Below are positions 62,009 to 64,000 of a stretch of DNA of 64,000 nt, one piece after another. The DNA is from Aquibaculum arenosum (GTDB lineage Bacteria; Pseudomonadota; Alphaproteobacteria; Kiloniellales; DSM-21159). Below the pieces are notes generated by a model, which saw only the letters and a program-made list of their open reading frames with translations, had not been told where the DNA came from and did not search any database. Each line of letters opens with the position of its first letter. The first letter of the stretch is position 1. The stretch spans positions 186,001 through 250,000 of the forward strand of contig NZ_JARHUD010000006.1 in assembly GCF_029222965.1 (NCBI RefSeq), read 5' to 3'. The translations under genes were made by a program, and so were the position numbers.

Positions 62009-63022
62009 ATGGGCTACAAGGTGGCGGTGGTCGGAGCCACCGGAAATGTCGGGCGCGAGATGCTGACGACGCTGGCGGAGCGGGAGTTTCCGGCCGACGA
62101 GGTCTACGCGGTCGCTTCGGAGCGTTCGGCCGGGGCCGAAGTTTCCTTTGGCGAGGACGATGTGCTGAAGGTCCAAGACCTCAGCCACTTCGATTTTTCC
62201 GGCGTCGACATCGCGCTCTTCTCCTCCGGCGCCAAGGTCTCTGAGGAGTTCGCTCCGCGGGCAGCGCGGGCGGGAACGGTCGTGATCGACAACAGCTCCC
62301 ACTACCGCATGGACCCGGACGTGCCGCTGGTGGTGCCCGAGGTCAATCCCGACGCCCTGCCCGGCTATGCCCGCAAACACATCATCGCCAACCCGAACTG
62401 CTCGACGATCCAGCTTGTGATGGCGCTCAAGCCGCTGCACGACTTGGCTCCCATCGAACGGGTCATTGTCTCGACCTATCAGTCGACCTCAGGTGCCGGC
62501 CGCGAGGCCATGGACGAACTCTTCACCCAGACCCGCGGCATCTTCGTCAATGACCAGATGAAGCGCGAGCACTTCACCAAGCAGATCGCCTTCAACGTCA
62601 TCCCCCACATCGACAGCTTCATGGAGGATGGTGCCACCCGCGAGGAGTGGAAGATGATGGCGGAGACCAAGAAGATTCTGGACCCCCAGATACGGCTCCA
62701 CGCCACCTGCGTGCGGGTGCCGGTTTTCATCGGCCACGCCGAGGCGGTCCACGTGGAGTTCGGCACGCCGCTGGACGAAGACGAGGCCCGCTCCGTCCTT
62801 CGCAAGGCGCCGGGGGTGACGGTGGTCGACCATCGTGTGGACGAGGGCTACGTCACCCCGGCGGAATGCGCCGGCGAGGATGCGGTCTTTATCAGCCGCC
62901 TGCGCACCGACCCCACGGTGGAGAACGGGCTCGCGTTTTGGGTGGTCGCGGACAATCTGCGCAAGGGCGCCGCCCTCAACACGGTGCAGATCGCCGAAAC
63001 GCTGGTGAGCGCCTACCTGTAA
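62009..63022 (+). CDS. asd: Aspartate-semialdehyde dehydrogenase, copy 2
   Basis: 337 aa. YKVAVVGATGNVGREMLTTL, VIDNSSHYRMDPDVPLVVPE, and IIANPNCSTIQLVMALKPLH hold the cofactor loop and catalytic Cys131; STYQSTSGAGREAMDELFTQ and FNVIPHIDSFMEDGATREEW are canonical. By sequence this is the standard alphaproteobacterial form and probably the housekeeping enzyme. A paralogue is at 58970-60010. Confidence 0.92.
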   Translation: MGYKVAVVGATGNVGREMLTTLAEREFPADEVYAVASERSAGAEVSFGEDDVLKVQDLSHFDFSGVDIALFSSGAKVSEEFAPRAARAGTVVIDNSSHYRMDPDVPLVVPEVNPDALPGYARKHIIANPNCSTIQLVMALKPLHDLAPIERVIVSTYQSTSGAGREAMDELFTQTRGIFVNDQMKREHFTKQIAFNVIPHIDSFMEDGATREEWKMMAETKKILDPQIRLHATCVRVPVFIGHAEAVHVEFGTPLDEDEARSVLRKAPGVTVVDHRVDEGYVTPAECAGEDAVFISRLRTDPTVENGLAFWVVADNLRKGAALNTVQIAETLVSAYL

Positions 63023-63044
63023 TCGCGCTGACGCGGGGAGAGCC

Positions 63045-64000
63045 TCACTCTCCCTGCGCCACCTCCACCAGGGCATCGAGAGCAACCGCACCCTCGGCCG
63101 AGACCAGCAGCGGGTTGACATCGATCGAGCGCACCCGCCCTTCGCCTGCCGCAAGCACGGCTCCCACGGCTTGGGCCGCCCGGGCGACAGCCGCGGCATC
63201 CAGCGGCGGCTTGCCACGCACGCCCTCGAAGAGCGGCGCGATCCGCAGGCCAGCCAGGGCCCGTCGCACGTCAGCCTCGTCGAAGGGTGGCAGCAGCAGG
63301 GCGGTGTCCGGCATGGCCTCGACCAGGATGCCGCCGTCGCCGAGCATCACCACCGGTCCGAACACCGGGTCGATGCGCCCGCCCACGACCAGTTCCCGCT
63401 CGCCAGAGGTCATCCGTGCGGCCAGCACACCCTCGAAGGCATGGCCCAGGTCTTCGACGCCGGCCTTAATCTCGGAGAAGGCGGTCTCGACCGCGGCCGC
63501 GTCGGAAAGGCGCAGGCGCACCAGCCCATACTCGCTCTTGTGCGGCAGCGCCGCCGAGCAGGCCTTGAGCACCAGCGGTGAATCCGCCGCGTTCAGAAAG
63601 GCCACAGCCTCGTCCGCCGTCTGGCACAAACGCCGCTCGACACCTGTCAGCCCCTCAGCCTCCAGCATCGAAAGCGAGCGGTGCTCGTCGAGGAATGCGG
63701 TCTCCTCCACCGCCTTTTCTGCCGTCGCCAGCGCCGGACGGCTCAGCGCGCCGCCGCGGCTGGCCGCCAACAGTTCGTGGTGTGCTGCGAACTGGGCAAG
63801 CGCGGCCACCGCCTCGTCCTCGGTCTCAAAGGCCGGCACGCCAAGTTCGGTGAAGGCGGCGCGCACCTTGGGCTGGGGCGCGGCCAGCACCACGGGCTTG
63901 CCGCTCTGCTTCAGGAAGTCGGCCGTATCAGAGGCAAAGCGCGGGTAGTCATAGCCGCGCCCGCTCACCGGAATGCCGATCAAGAACATGTCCACGGCCG
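63045..64000 (-). CDS. NDP-forming acyl-CoA synthetase (acetate-CoA ligase family), C-terminal part, partial
   Basis: The reverse-strand frame runs off the right edge; 318 codons are visible. The visible portion is part of the CoA-ligase domain (PRFASDTADFLKQSGKPVVL) followed by the ATP-grasp domain (SPLVLKACSAALPHKSEYGL, LVVGGRIDPVFGPVVMLG, and SIDVNPLLVSAEGAVALDAL at the end). The CoA-binding N-terminal domain lies outside. The enzyme joins acyl groups to CoA using ATP or GTP; this type is common in alphaproteobacterial organic-acid metabolism. Confidence 0.87.
   Translation of the reverse strand, partial: AVDMFLIGIPVSGRGYDYPRFASDTADFLKQSGKPVVLAAPQPKVRAAFTELGVPAFETEDEAVAALAQFAAHHELLAASRGGALSRPALATAEKAVEETAFLDEHRSLSMLEAEGLTGVERRLCQTADEAVAFLNAADSPLVLKACSAALPHKSEYGLVRLRLSDAAAVETAFSEIKAGVEDLGHAFEGVLAARMTSGERELVVGGRIDPVFGPVVMLGDGGILVEAMPDTALLLPPFDEADVRRALAGLRIAPLFEGVRGKPPLDAAAVARAAQAVGAVLAAGEGRVRSIDVNPLLVSAEGAVALDALVEVAQGE

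Overview
The window is high-GC DNA from a bacterial chromosome. An alphaproteobacterium of the Rhodospirillales/Rhodovibrionales type, probably marine or halophilic, fits best. The pointers are an apparent end of an ectoine-degradation operon at the left edge, Lrp/AsnC regulators each beside an amino-acid catabolic gene (including putA without its own DNA-binding domain), many LIV, TRAP and ABC uptake systems, and an ELM1-family protein. This placement comes from gene content only. No rRNA, insertion sequence, integrase, phage gene or CRISPR array was seen.

Layout. 1-633: tail of a probable doeB and a doeX-like Lrp regulator. 966-5612: complete branched-chain-type ABC importer (livKHMGF). 5622-7477: D-amino-acid dehydrogenase divergent from an Lrp regulator. 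7501-14225: double-headed GntR regulator, two SDR dehydrogenases, an Ldh2-type dehydrogenase and a DctPQM TRAP transporter, apparently one hydroxy- or sugar-acid catabolic unit. 14251-18265: ELM1-family protein, sensor kinase, response regulator and lipoprotein. 18849-23064: SLC13 permease, FAD-linked hydroxyacid dehydrogenase, isocitrate-lyase-superfamily enzyme. 23071-26491: NMT1/SsuA-type ABC importer. 26769-31945: DmdC-like acyl-CoA dehydrogenase, and a leucine-degradation fragment (methylglutaconyl-CoA hydratase, carboxylase beta subunit) with an SDR. 32059-33320: a decaying locus with a methyltransferase/TPR chimera and a frameshifted DsrE gene. 33366-37177: putR and putA. 37280-40451: a LodA/GoxA-type quinoprotein oxidase carrying a Tat signal, and its LodB-type flavoprotein. 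40604-43261: AtuA pair and a GntR regulator. 43302-50886: pbpC and an alpha-2-macroglobulin gene. 51050-56401: lower-GC defence/toxin-antitoxin patch (McrBC with an EVE-like reader, HipBA) ending at tRNA-Thr. 56803-58818: glycosyltransferase, FolM-like reductase, FolB-like aldolase. 58970-63022: two paralogous asd genes flanking an Lpp-like lipoprotein and a convergent L,D-transpeptidase. 63045-64000: partial NDP-forming acyl-CoA synthetase.

The picture is a heterotroph living on amino acids, compatible solutes and organic acids, with local transcription factors next to their targets. The most unusual items are the Tat-exported CTQ oxidase pair, the Lpp/L,D-transpeptidase module between two asd genes, the Mrr_N-EVE-AAA form of McrB, three phased palindromes before hipB, and the chimeric methyltransferase gene beside a frameshifted neighbour.
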